Of a stretch of DNA of 64,000 nt, positions 1 to 8,341 are shown in pieces. The notes beneath the pieces are model-generated. The model had not been told where the DNA came from and made no database searches. It saw only the letters and a list, made by a program, of their open reading frames with translations. Position 1 is the first letter of the stretch. The number at the start of each line of letters is the position of its first letter. Made by a program: the position numbers and the translations under genes. This DNA comes from Massilia sp. NR 4-1 (GTDB lineage Bacteria > Pseudomonadota > Gammaproteobacteria > Burkholderiales > Burkholderiaceae_D), in the NCBI RefSeq assembly GCF_001191005.1, contig NZ_CP012201.1, positions 124,001 to 188,000 of the forward strand. The letters are read 5' to 3'.

Positions 1-384
1 GATGATGCCGCCGTTCATGAAAGGCAGGTTCTTGGCTTCGACATACGCTTTGGCGATGCCCAGTTTGGCGTCGCCGAAGTCGGAGCTGTTCTTGTAGGCG
101 TCGGCCCAGATGGTGGCGACGAAGCTGGCGCCGTTGGCCGATTTCGCCACTTCCTTGGTGTAGCCGAATTCGGCGAAGCTGTCGCATTCGTTGCCGAGGC
201 GGAAGGACATGGTCATGCCGCCCAGGCCAAAGCAGCTCTGCCGCCCGCCGGACGAGGCCGAGCCGCCGCCGGCGCGCATATAGCCGTGGAAGCCTTCCGT
301 TTCGTGGTCGCCGGCCTGGGCGGCGCCGCAGGCGAGGGCCATGGCAAGAGCGGCGGGCAGGGTTTGCCGGATGAGGTGTTTCAT
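1..384 (-). CDS. lamB: LamB-type maltoporin/carbohydrate porin, N-terminal part
   Basis: Outer-membrane sugar porin gene read leftwards and cut by the window edge, so only 128 codons are present. The start codon at 384 follows a GGAG ribosome site. Residues 1-24 form a signal peptide ending AAQA. The mature start GFHGYMRAGGG and two cysteines 16 residues apart (C51 and C67, the second in RLGNEC) match the N-terminus and first-loop disulfide of LamB. KNLPFMNGG near the break also fits the family. It is divergent from a sugar-binding protein and a two-component system, so all may answer to the same carbohydrate. The sugar specificity cannot be read from this part. Confidence 0.8.
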   Translation of the reverse strand, partial: MKHLIRQTLPAALAMALACGAAQAGDHETEGFHGYMRAGGGSASSGGRQSCFGLGGMTMSFRLGNECDSFAEFGYTKEVAKSANGASFVATIWADAYKNSSDFGDAKLGIAKAYVEAKNLPFMNGGII

Positions 385-730
385 CGTGCTTGTCTCCTTC
401 GTTGTGGTTTTTTTGTACTTTTACTACTGTGAGGAGGACAGTAGCACCGCCAAAAATGTGACACCAACAGGCCGGCTTTTGGCCCGCAAGGCGATGTTAA
501 GTGATTGATTTTTATGAAATCAGGCCAATCCGCTGCCAGCGGCGCGCTAACAAAACTTTACAAAGCTTTAAGCAGGGCGCTGCCGCGTGCAGTAATACTT
601 CGCAACAAAACCATACGTTTTATTGCAAAAAGGTTCAGTTGCTAACCAACGAAGGCGCGGATACTTGCGGTATAGTCTGAGCGCCAATAAAGACGGGAAG
701 CCCAAAGAGGCGGGACAACAGGATGGAGAC
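385..730. other. divergent intergenic region between porin and sugar-binding protein genes
   Basis: 346 bases without a gene. It must hold the promoters of both divergent genes. I see a TATAGT hexamer at 671-676 that could be a -10 for the rightward unit, but no convincing -35. A 7-base-arm hairpin at 424-444 lies in the porin leader. A+T-rich stretches occur at 400-425 and 500-560. No other structure was recognised. Confidence 0.5.
424..444 (-). promoter_or_regulatory. hairpin in the 5' leader of the porin gene
   Basis: Perfect inverted repeat CTACTGT-N7-ACAGTAG, 40-60 bases upstream of the porin start codon. Read on the porin strand the loop is CCTCCTC, which resembles an anti-Shine-Dalgarno sequence and could pair with part of the porin GGAG site. 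It could be a leader hairpin or a protein operator; the sequence does not decide. Confidence 0.4.
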
Positions 731-1984
731 ATGGTAAAGACGCTGCGCTGGATACTGGCGCTGGCCTGCCTTGCCGCGGCAAGCGGCGCGCATGCGCAAG
801 GGGAGTCGCTACAGGTACTGCACTGGTGGAAATCGGCCAGCGAACGCAAGGCGGTGGACCTGATCGCGGCCCGCCTGCAGGAAGAGAATATCGGCTGGAG
901 CGACAGCATGATCCCCAACGGCTCCGGCGTCGGTGCGGGCATCGTGCTGCGCAGCCGCATCCTGGCCAAGGATGCGCCCGAAGTGGCCCAGGTCAACGGC
1001 ATTGTGATCCGCGACTGGGCGCGCCTGAATCTGCTGCTCGACCTGGACGCGGTGGCCGCCGCCGGCAAATGGGACCGCCTGCTGCAGCCCACCGCCGCCG
1101 CCGTGATCCAGTCCGACGGCCATGTCTACGCCGCGCCGATCGGCATCCACCGCATCAATATGCTGTTCTACAACCGCAAGCTGCTCGCCCGCGTCAATCT
1201 GCCGGTGCCGGAGACCTGGGCCGACTTCGAGCGCGCCGCCGCCAGGCTGCGCCAGGCCGGCATCGTGCCGCTGGCGCAAAGCAGCGAGCCGTGGCAGGTC
1301 ACCACCCTGTTCGAAACCCTGGTGCTGTCGGAAGGCGTGCGCTTTTACCGCGACTTGTTCGAGAAACGCGATGCCGCCGCCTACGCCGATGCGCGCCTGG
1401 CCTCGGCCCTGAACCGCCTGCGCGGCTTGAAGAAGTGGATGGCCAATCCCGTTGCCGAGCGCACCTGGGACGATACCGTGCGCGACCTGAGCGACGGCAC
1501 GGCCGCCATGATGGTGATGGGCGACTGGGCCAAGGGCGAGCTGCAGGCGCGCGGCATGGTGCTGGACGAAGGCTTCGGCTGCAGCGCCGTGCCGGGCACC
1601 GCCAACTACCACCTCTACAATGTGGATACGCTGAGCATGATCGCCACCCGCGATCCGCACCGCCCGGCGCAGGAAAAGCTGGCGGCCCTGATTCTTTCGC
1701 CCGCGATCCAGGCCGACTACAATCAGATCAAGGGTTCGATTCCCGTGCTGCGCAATCCGAACCTGTCGAAGATGGATGGCTGCGCGCGCGCCTCCTACAA
1801 GCTGTTCGCCAGCGGACCGGAAGCGCAGGTGCCCAGCCTGGTGCACCGCATGGCGACCGAGGAAATCGTGCGCGACGCCATGGTCAGCGAAGTGCACCGC
1901 TTCTTCCTCGACGATAACGTTACGGTGGCCGACGCCCAGCGCCGCCTGGGCACCATCGCACGCACCTTCACCAAGAACCGATAG
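731..1984 (+). CDS. periplasmic carbohydrate-binding protein of ABC-transporter type
   Basis: 417-residue solute-binding protein (COG1653-like extracellular family 1). The start at 731 is chosen because GGAG lies just upstream and a signal peptide follows at once (residues 1-22, ending GAHA); an upstream in-frame extension to 623 has neither. The body has family features such as QVLHWWKSASE at the mature N-terminus, PVPETWADFE, and MMVMGDWAKGE around residue 257. No permease or ATPase gene follows; instead the response regulator starts 4 bases after the stop. The protein may therefore serve as the sensing partner of the kinase, as sugar-binding ChvE does for VirA, though it could also feed transporter genes located elsewhere. 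Confidence 0.85.
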   Translation: MVKTLRWILALACLAAASGAHAQGESLQVLHWWKSASERKAVDLIAARLQEENIGWSDSMIPNGSGVGAGIVLRSRILAKDAPEVAQVNGIVIRDWARLNLLLDLDAVAAAGKWDRLLQPTAAAVIQSDGHVYAAPIGIHRINMLFYNRKLLARVNLPVPETWADFERAAARLRQAGIVPLAQSSEPWQVTTLFETLVLSEGVRFYRDLFEKRDAAAYADARLASALNRLRGLKKWMANPVAERTWDDTVRDLSDGTAAMMVMGDWAKGELQARGMVLDEGFGCSAVPGTANYHLYNVDTLSMIATRDPHRPAQEKLAALILSPAIQADYNQIKGSIPVLRNPNLSKMDGCARASYKLFASGPEAQVPSLVHRMATEEIVRDAMVSEVHRFFLDDNVTVADAQRRLGTIARTFTKNR

Positions 1985-1988
1985 CATC

Positions 1989-2699
1989 ATGCGTAAGATT
2001 CTCATCGTCGACGACGACCAAAAAACCCGGACCCTGCTCAAGGCCTACCTGGAAAAGAACCAGTACGAAGTCGGGCTGGCCCATGACGGCGCAACCTTCC
2101 TCGCCGAATTCAACCGCTATGCCGACGAGCTGTCGCTGGTGATCCTGGATGTGATGTTGCCCGATACCGACGGCTTCGCCCTGTGCAAGGTGGTGCGCCA
2201 GCGTTCCAATGTGCCGATCATCATGCTCACCGCCAGCTCGGACGAAACCGACCGCGTGGTCGGGCTGGAGCTGGGCGCGGACGATTATGTGTCCAAGCCT
2301 TACAGCCCGCGCGAGCTGCTGGCCCGCATCAAGGCCATCCACCGCCGCACTGGCATCGCCAATGCGGCCGCGCCGCGCTTCTACCGCTTCGTCGGCTTCA
2401 CGCTGGATACGGTGGCGCGTACCGTCACCGATCCGCAGGGACAGATCGTGCCGCTCACCGGCCTCGATTTCCAGCTGCTCAAATATTTTGTGGAGCATGC
2501 GGGCGACATCCTCGACCGCAGCGTGCTGTGCGAAGGCACGCGCGGCCGCGACGCCGGGCCGATGGACCGCTTCCTCGACGTGCAGATCAGCCGCCTGCGC
2601 CTGCGCCTCAACGACGGCGGCAAGAATCCGCTGCTGATCAAGACGGTGCGCGGCGCGGGCTATGTGTTCTCGGCGGATGTGACCAGTTCCCATGCCTAA
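1989..2699 (+). CDS. OmpR-family response regulator
   Basis: 236-residue DNA-binding response regulator. The receiver domain (about 1-120) has the acidic pair D8/D9, phospho-acceptor D54 in LVILDVMLPD, and K103 in DDYVSKPYSP. The C-terminal winged helix (about 135-230) ends with the typical VRGAGYVF strand. The longer open frame upstream is only read-through inside the previous gene; the ATG at 1989 fits the receiver start MRKILIVDDD. It overlaps the kinase gene by 8 bases, so the pair is translationally coupled. Expected targets are the neighbouring binding protein and porin genes (inference). Confidence 0.93.
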   Translation: MRKILIVDDDQKTRTLLKAYLEKNQYEVGLAHDGATFLAEFNRYADELSLVILDVMLPDTDGFALCKVVRQRSNVPIIMLTASSDETDRVVGLELGADDYVSKPYSPRELLARIKAIHRRTGIANAAAPRFYRFVGFTLDTVARTVTDPQGQIVPLTGLDFQLLKYFVEHAGDILDRSVLCEGTRGRDAGPMDRFLDVQISRLRLRLNDGGKNPLLIKTVRGAGYVFSADVTSSHA

Positions 2700-4179
2700 G
2701 CCGCTGTACCTGCTGGCGCGCCTGGTGCCGCAATCGCTGCTGGGCCGCTTGACGGCGGTGATGGTGGTGGGCGTGCTGCTGACGCAGCTGGCCGGGAATT
2801 TCATCTGGGCCGCGCAGCGCCGCGCCGAGGCGCTGAACGAAGTGAATGCCGCCTCCCAGCACCTGGGGCACAGCGCCGCCAGCGCGGTGCGCTTCTTTCT
2901 CAGCCTGCCGCCCAATTACCGTCCGCTCATCATCCAGCAATTCCGCGAGATGGGCGGCACGCGCTTCCTGGTCAACATCAACCGCGCCCCGGTCGACGTG
3001 CAGGCCATCGCCGCGCAGGAGCTGGCCGACGCGGCCCTGAAGCAGCTGCGCTCGACCTTGAAGGAAGACTTGCCGAATGTGAGCAAGCTGCGCATCGACT
3101 TTGCCTGGCCCGAGCGCCTGCCGGTCAGCGACGAGGGCGCGACCATCGGCGACTTGCCGGACAGCTGGGTGCAGCACATCCTGCTGACCAAGCCGGCGCC
3201 GGTGCTGCTGATCCAGGTCGAGATGGACCCCGGCCACTGGCTGTATCTGGCCACCTTGATGCCCAATCCCTATTTCCTCGAAACCGGCAATCCGTTGACG
3301 CACGACCGCCTGCTGCTGCAAGCCTTGTCGCTGGCGGCGGTGCTGCTGCTGTCGATCCTGGTGGTGCGCTGGACCACGCGTCCGCTGGCGGCGCTGGCCG
3401 AGGCGGCGACCGCTTTCGGCAACGGCGAGCAGGCGCCGGCGCTGCCGGAAACCGGCTCGCGCGAATTCATGGCCACGGCGCGCGCCTTCGAAGCCATGCG
3501 CGAACGCATCCAGCGCTATATCGAAGACCGCGAACGGCTCTTTGTCTCCATCTCCCACGACCTGCGCACGCCCATCATGCGCCTCAAGCTGCGCACCGAG
3601 CTGCTGGACGACGACGATATGCGCGCCGAGTTCCATGACGATCTCGATGAGCTGGACATGATGGTCAAGGGCGCGCTGCAGACCGTGAAGGACAGCGATA
3701 TCCACGAAAATCCGACCGAGGTGCGCCTTGATGCGCTGCTGGGCCGCATGGTGCGCGACGCCCAATTGGCCGGCCACAAGGTGACGTTCGAAGCTTCCGG
3801 CCTGACGGTGACGGCCAAGCCGCTGGCGCTGAAGCGCGCCATCGGCAATCTGCTCAACAACGCCCTGCATTATGGCCGGCAGGCCGAAATCGCGGTGCGC
3901 CGCAATGCCGGCAATATCGAGATCGAAATCCGCGACCATGGCCCCGGCGTGCCGGAAGACGCTTTCGGCAGCCTGTGCGAACCCTATGTGCGGCTGGAGC
4001 ATGGCCGCAAGCAGAATTCCAGCGGCATGGGTTTGGGTCTGGGCATCGCGCGTGGTATCGTGCAGGCCCATGGCGGCGAACTGCTGCTGGCGAATCATCC
4101 CGAAGGCGGCTTCCGCGCCACCATCGCGCTGCCCGGGGGGGCCTTCGATCCGCTGGCGCTGCCGGGACAGGATCATTGA
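2692..4179 (+). CDS. sensor histidine kinase, HAMP type
   Basis: 495-residue inner-membrane kinase partner of the preceding regulator. Hydrophobic segments at about 16-38 and 205-225 enclose a periplasmic domain of some 165 residues. A HAMP linker follows, then the HisKA box with H289 in SISHDLRTP, and an HATPase domain with an N box (NLLNNALHYG) and a G1 box (DHGPGVP). The periplasmic domain is not one I recognise; given the gene order it may contact the sugar-binding protein. The gene ends 12 bases before the zinc-ribbon protein gene, which has its own AGGAG site. Confidence 0.93.
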   Translation: MPKPLYLLARLVPQSLLGRLTAVMVVGVLLTQLAGNFIWAAQRRAEALNEVNAASQHLGHSAASAVRFFLSLPPNYRPLIIQQFREMGGTRFLVNINRAPVDVQAIAAQELADAALKQLRSTLKEDLPNVSKLRIDFAWPERLPVSDEGATIGDLPDSWVQHILLTKPAPVLLIQVEMDPGHWLYLATLMPNPYFLETGNPLTHDRLLLQALSLAAVLLLSILVVRWTTRPLAALAEAATAFGNGEQAPALPETGSREFMATARAFEAMRERIQRYIEDRERLFVSISHDLRTPIMRLKLRTELLDDDDMRAEFHDDLDELDMMVKGALQTVKDSDIHENPTEVRLDALLGRMVRDAQLAGHKVTFEASGLTVTAKPLALKRAIGNLLNNALHYGRQAEIAVRRNAGNIEIEIRDHGPGVPEDAFGSLCEPYVRLEHGRKQNSSGMGLGLGIARGIVQAHGGELLLANHPEGGFRATIALPGGAFDPLALPGQDH

Positions 4180-4191
4180 ACAGGAGTCGGT

Positions 4192-5241
4192 ATGAGCAAG
4201 GCTTTGCGTTTGTCGGAGAAATGGTTTCAGCGCGGCTTATGGCTGGTGGCGTTTGCCTTTGCCGGTTTCCTGATCGGGCTGGGCGGCAAGGTCGTCGCCA
4301 GCCTGCGTGGCGTGGAGCAGGTGCTGGTCCTGGAGCAGTTCATGGACCAGGGCCAGGCCAGCGCAGCGCGCCAGCAGCGCGATCTTGCCGACACTGCGAT
4401 GGAGCAGGCCCGCATCGCCCTGGAGCAGGCGCGGCAGCGCAACAAGGTGGCCGCCTCCAACACGCATGCGGCCGGCGAGACTTTCGATAACTGGGTGGCG
4501 ACGCGGCGCGCCACCGCGCGCCCCGAACAGGATCTGGAACTGATCGAACGCACCCGCGCCCTGGACGTGCTGAAAGCCGAGGAGCGCAAGACGCTGGCGG
4601 CGGTCGAAGCCCAGGAGCAGAAGCATCTCGATGCGCGCCAGGCGCATGAGGCGGCGCAGAAGCGCTGGTACGAGCTGGAAGAGGGCGCGCGTCCCGCCTA
4701 TGAGTCGGCCTTGCGCATGCAGGAGCTGCGTGTGTTCGGCTACCGTCTGGCATTGACCCTGCCGCTGCTGGCGCTGGCCGGCTGGCTGTGGGCCCGGCAG
4801 CGCAAGAGTACCTACTGGCCTTTTGTCTGGGGCTTCATCTTCTTCGCCGCCTTTGCCTTCTTCGTCGAGCTGGTGCCCTATCTGCCCAGTTATGGCGGTT
4901 ATGTGCGCTACATCGTCGGCATCCTGCTCACGGTACTGGTCGGCCGCCAGGCCATCGTCTCGCTGCAGCGCTATCTGGAGCGCCAGAAGGCGGCCGAAGC
5001 GCTGCCCGACACGCAGCGCCGCCAGCATCTGAGCTACGACGTGGCGCAGGCGCGGCTGGCGAAAGGCGTCTGCCCGGGCTGCGAGCGCGGCGTCGACCTG
5101 AAAGACCCGAAGATGGATTACTGTCCCCACTGCGGCATCGGCCTGTTCAACCAGTGCGGCCAGTGCGCTACCCGCAAGAACGCCTTCACCCGTTTCTGCT
5201 CCTCCTGCGGCAGCGCCGCCGCCACCGCCCCCGCCGATTAA
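4192..5241 (+). CDS. membrane protein with coiled coil and C-terminal double zinc ribbon
   Basis: 349 residues; function unknown. An N-terminal hydrophobic segment (about 16-36) is followed by a long charged Ala/Glu/Gln-rich helical stretch (about 45-170) likely to form a coiled coil. Two or three more membrane segments follow (about 180-255), then a cytosol-type tail with four CxxC pairs: C294/C297, C311/C314, C322/C325 and C336/C339, a double zinc ribbon. AGGAG lies 7 bases before the ATG. It follows the two-component system closely and is probably co-transcribed. A role beside the sugar sensor is inference only. Confidence 0.75.
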   Translation: MSKALRLSEKWFQRGLWLVAFAFAGFLIGLGGKVVASLRGVEQVLVLEQFMDQGQASAARQQRDLADTAMEQARIALEQARQRNKVAASNTHAAGETFDNWVATRRATARPEQDLELIERTRALDVLKAEERKTLAAVEAQEQKHLDARQAHEAAQKRWYELEEGARPAYESALRMQELRVFGYRLALTLPLLALAGWLWARQRKSTYWPFVWGFIFFAAFAFFVELVPYLPSYGGYVRYIVGILLTVLVGRQAIVSLQRYLERQKAAEALPDTQRRQHLSYDVAQARLAKGVCPGCERGVDLKDPKMDYCPHCGIGLFNQCGQCATRKNAFTRFCSSCGSAAATAPAD

Positions 5242-5263
5242 GCCTTCGCCCCAGGGCAAGGCC

Positions 5264-5303
5264 GCCCGCCGCGTAAGCCGATAAGCGGGTCTGTGCGGCG
5301 GGC
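5264..5303 (+). terminator. GC-rich hairpin after the zinc-ribbon gene
   Basis: Perfect 9-base arms GCCCGCCGC and GCGGCGGGC with a 22-base loop, starting 22 bases after the stop codon. There is no T-run, so it is either a weak or Rho-assisted terminator or just a stable 3' hairpin. Confidence 0.35.
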
Positions 5304-5453
5304 TGTCGCCCCGCTGATCCGGCTATTCCTCCTGATTCGCCGTCTGGCTCGCGTTTTTTGCAGTTTGTCGCATTCTGCGTGAGTGCCAGCGCGCCTTTGT
5401 GTAAGATGCTAGGTTGCCATCATTAACACTATTTTCAGGGGAGGATAATAAAA

Positions 5454-5549
5454 ATGAAAACCGCTAAGTACACCACCATCGACGCCTTCGTGTTGGTCGC
5501 CGCCGCATGCGTGTGCGCATGTGCCCGGGAGCAGGCCGCGTTTGCCTAA
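5454..5549 (+). CDS. possible 31-residue Cys-containing small protein
   Basis: Short open frame encoding a peptide that starts MKTAKYTTIDAFVLV, then a hydrophobic stretch with three cysteines (ACVCACAR), ending AAFA. A strong GGGGAGG ribosome site sits 8 bases before the ATG. The layout resembles a small secreted or lipoprotein-like peptide, although no clean lipobox is present. It ends 91 bases before the DUF2807 gene and could be its leader peptide. No family recognised; it may be chance. Confidence 0.4.
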   Translation: MKTAKYTTIDAFVLVAAACVCACAREQAAFA

Positions 5550-5640
5550 AGAATGGGCCGGCGCAGCGTCAACGCTGCCCGCCCTTGAACGCAGCCGCTT
5601 CCGCCGGCGAACAAGAAAAACACGCGAAGGAATTCCTTTT

Positions 5641-6402
5641 ATGAAGAACCATTTTAACTTTGGCCTGCTGTTCACCGCATTCTGCCTGTTTATGAACAGT
5701 GCGTTTGCGGATGACACGGTCAGCGAAACCCGCGCCATCGACGCCAAGGTCGTGCGCGTCAAGCTGGACGGGGTCATCGACCTCAAGCTCAGGCAAGGGG
5801 CGGTGCCCTCGCTGGTGATCACGGGCGAAAAGCGCATCGTGTCGCGCATCACCGCCGCGCAGTCCGGCGACACCCTGTATCTCGATTCCGAGAGCCGGGG
5901 CGTCAAGCTGAACCGCAACTCGGTGCGCGCCGAACTGGTGCTGCCGCAGCTGCGCGAGGTGATTTCGGAGGGCGTCGGCACGACCGAAGTCAGTGGCTTC
6001 AGCGGGGAAGATATCGACATTACCCTGGACGGGGCGGGCAGCATGAAGGTGGTGTGCGACTACCGCCATATGCGGGCCAACCTTGGCGGCGTGGGCAGCA
6101 TGCATGTCTGGGTCACGGACAACGACAGCGTGGACCTGGACTTGCGCGGCGCCGGCTACATCACCCTCGGCGGGCGCAGCAAGCAGCTGCGCGCCTCGCT
6201 CGGCGGTCTGGGCGGCTTGAATGCGCAGCAGTTCCAGGCCGACTCCGTGAACCTGGAGTTGAGCGGCCTCGGCAACGCCACCGTGACGGCCAAGACCAAT
6301 GCCACGCTGAATCTGAGCGGCCTCGGTTCGGTCACGGTCTACGGCAAGCCGACCAACCGCAACGTGAGCGTGGACGGACTGGGTAAAGTCAGCTGGAAGT
6401 AA
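5641..6402 (+). CDS. secreted DUF2807 (GIN domain) beta-solenoid protein
   Basis: 253 residues with a signal peptide (residues 1-21, ending SAFA), so exported. The body is a DUF2807 'head GIN' domain: short beta-strand repeats headed by G-x-G (GAGSMKV, GVGSMHV, GAGYITL, GLGGLNA, GLGNATV, GLGSVTV, GLGKVSW) about every 20 residues, typical of a right-handed beta-solenoid. The family is described as putative adhesin-like; no enzyme motif is visible. The ATG at 5641 opens the signal peptide; the longer upstream frame is discarded. The small 31-codon frame lies just upstream. Confidence 0.85.
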   Translation: MKNHFNFGLLFTAFCLFMNSAFADDTVSETRAIDAKVVRVKLDGVIDLKLRQGAVPSLVITGEKRIVSRITAAQSGDTLYLDSESRGVKLNRNSVRAELVLPQLREVISEGVGTTEVSGFSGEDIDITLDGAGSMKVVCDYRHMRANLGGVGSMHVWVTDNDSVDLDLRGAGYITLGGRSKQLRASLGGLGGLNAQQFQADSVNLELSGLGNATVTAKTNATLNLSGLGSVTVYGKPTNRNVSVDGLGKVSWK

Positions 6403-6458
6403 ATGGTGCTCTGGAGACAGGGCAATAAAACGAGAACGAATCCATTTTCTTACGCAAT

Positions 6459-7076
6459 ATGAAAAAATTAAAACAACTAATCATAGCGATAGGCATCGCG
6501 CTCGGCATGCACAGTGCCGCGCTGGCCGGGTTCGCAGAAGGCGCCACGGCGTATAACAGCAAGAACTATACGGTGGCTTTGAGAGAAATTGAACCGCTGG
6601 CGAAAGCCGGCAATACCGATGCCGAGCATCTGCTGGGCCTGATGTACTACATGGGCCGCGGCGTGCCGCAGGACTATAAGCAGGCGCTGTCCTGGCACCG
6701 CAAGGCGGCGCAGAAGGGCAAGGCCGACGCGCAGTATGTGGTGGGCGCCATGTATTACACCGGCAATGCCGTGATCCAGGACCATAAGCAGGCCGTGGTC
6801 TGGTTCCGCAAGGCCGCCGAGCAGGGCCATGCCGACGCGCAGCAGGTGCTGGGCCTGATGTACCGCTATCACATCGGCGGCATGCCGCAGGATAATGTGA
6901 TCGCCTATATGCTGTGGAATCTGGCGGCGGCCAACGGTTCGGCCAATGCGGCCGAGCAGCGCGCGGCCGTGATGCGCAGCATGACGCAGGAGCAGATCGA
7001 GGAAGGCCAGTCGCTGTCGGCCTCGTGGAAGCGCGGCACGCCACTGCCGCGCGCTTCGCGCACCGGCGGCGGCTGA
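6459..7076 (+). CDS. secreted Sel1-repeat protein
   Basis: 205 residues. Signal peptide at 1-23 (ending ALAG), followed by at least three Sel1-like repeats of 36 residues between about 40 and 165 (AEHLLGLMYYMGRGVPQDY, AQYVVGAMYYTGNAVIQDH, AQQVLGLMYRYHIGGMPQD). Sel1 repeats form alpha-solenoids that scaffold protein contacts. The tail (about 170-205) is low complexity. A rho-independent terminator follows at 7127-7152. The partner is unknown. Confidence 0.88.
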   Translation: MKKLKQLIIAIGIALGMHSAALAGFAEGATAYNSKNYTVALREIEPLAKAGNTDAEHLLGLMYYMGRGVPQDYKQALSWHRKAAQKGKADAQYVVGAMYYTGNAVIQDHKQAVVWFRKAAEQGHADAQQVLGLMYRYHIGGMPQDNVIAYMLWNLAAANGSANAAEQRAAVMRSMTQEQIEEGQSLSASWKRGTPLPRASRTGGG

Positions 7077-7126
7077 GCCGGCGGCCGGCTGGCAAGCGGG
7101 CGCCCGGCAGCGGGCGCCGCCACACG

Positions 7127-7152
7127 AAAACCCGGGCTGGTCCCGGGTTTTT
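7127..7152 (+). terminator. rho-independent terminator after the Sel1 gene
   Basis: AAAACCCGGG, loop CTGGT, CCCGGGTTTT followed by a further T. Perfect stem, short loop and T-run on the + strand, 51 bases after the Sel1-repeat stop codon. Confidence 0.85.
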
Positions 7153-7259
7153 GCATTCCGGGGCGGGCCTTCGGTGCGCCGCCGCGCGCGCCGGCCGGGC
7201 TTCCTGCGCGCGCGGCGGCAGCGCGGTAGAATCGCCGTTTCAATTGAACGGGAGAGGCC

Positions 7260-8240
7260 ATGCGCGCCATCGAGATCAGCAAGCCGGGGGCAGCCGACGT
7301 GCTGCGTTTATGCGAACGTCCCATGCCGGCGCTGAAAGCGGGCGAGCTGCGCATCAAGGTGCATGCGGCCGGCGTCAACCGGCCCGACGTGCTGCAACGC
7401 ATGGGGCATTACGCGCCGCCGCCGGGCGCCTCCGACCTGCCGGGCCTGGAAGTGGCGGGCGAGATCGTGGACGGCGACCTGGGCAGCAGCGGCTTCAAGG
7501 TCGGCGACCTGGTCTGCGCCCTGGTGCAGGGCGGCGGCTATGCCGAGTACTGCGCCGCGCCGGTGGGCCAGGTGCTGCCGATTCCGAAGGGCTGGTCGGC
7601 GCTGGAGGCGGCCTCCTTGCCGGAAACCTATTTCACGGTGTGGAGCAATGTCTTCGACCGGGCCGGCCTGAGCGGCCGCGAAACCCTGCTGGTGCAGGGC
7701 GGCACGTCGGGCATCGGCGTCACGGCCATCCAGCTGGCGCGCGCCTTCGGCCACCGCGTCTTCGCCACCGCCGGCAGCGAGGACAAGGCGCGCGCCTGCG
7801 AGCGCCTGGGCGCCGAGCGCGGCATCAATTACCGCCATGAGGATTTCGCCGAGGTGGTCAAGGCGCTGACCGGGGGCAGGGGCGCGGACGTGATCCTGGA
7901 CATGGTGGCCGGTGACTACCTGCCGCGCGAGATCGCCTGCCTGGCCGATGATGGGCGCCTGGCCATCATCGCCCTGCTGGGCGGGGCCAAGGCCGAGCTG
8001 GACATGGGCCAGCTGCTGCGCCGCCGCTTGACCGTGACCGGCTCCACCCTGCGGCCGCGCTCGGTCGAATTCAAGGCCGCCGTCGCGGCCCAGCTGCGTC
8101 AGCGCGTCTGGCCGCTGCTGGAGCGCGGCGAGATCAAGCCCGTGATCTACCAGACCTTCCCGCTGGAGCAGGCCGGCGCCGCCCACGCGCTGATGGAAAG
8201 CAGCGCCCACGTCGGCAAGATCATGCTGCAACTGGTTTGA
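7260..8240 (+). CDS. NAD(P)H:quinone oxidoreductase, PIG3/zeta-crystallin type
   Basis: 326-residue medium-chain dehydrogenase/reductase of the zinc-free quinone oxidoreductase group. The GroES-like domain contains the PIG3-type string AAGVNRPDVLQR (about 38-49); the Rossmann domain has LVQGGTSGIGVTAIQLA (about 144-160). It probably reduces quinones or other enone substrates with NADPH. GGGAGAGG lies before the ATG. It sits upstream of tpiA on the same strand, but tpiA has its own promoter-like sequence. The exact substrate is not readable. Confidence 0.88.
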   Translation: MRAIEISKPGAADVLRLCERPMPALKAGELRIKVHAAGVNRPDVLQRMGHYAPPPGASDLPGLEVAGEIVDGDLGSSGFKVGDLVCALVQGGGYAEYCAAPVGQVLPIPKGWSALEAASLPETYFTVWSNVFDRAGLSGRETLLVQGGTSGIGVTAIQLARAFGHRVFATAGSEDKARACERLGAERGINYRHEDFAEVVKALTGGRGADVILDMVAGDYLPREIACLADDGRLAIIALLGGAKAELDMGQLLRRRLTVTGSTLRPRSVEFKAAVAAQLRQRVWPLLERGEIKPVIYQTFPLEQAGAAHALMESSAHVGKIMLQLV

Positions 8241-8285
8241 ACGCCGCTGGAGCGAGGCCGTGCCGCCTTGGCGGCCGGTCCCGGT

Positions 8286-8315
8286 TTGACCGGGCTTTGC
8301 GCCGCAAGTTACAAT
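8286..8315 (+). promoter_or_regulatory. likely sigma-70 promoter of tpiA
   Basis: TTGACC, 18-base spacer, TACAAT, 26 bases upstream of the tpiA start codon. Close to consensus in both hexamers and spacing. Confidence 0.6.
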
Positions 8316-8341
8316 TATGGGTTATTAGAATTTAGGCTACT

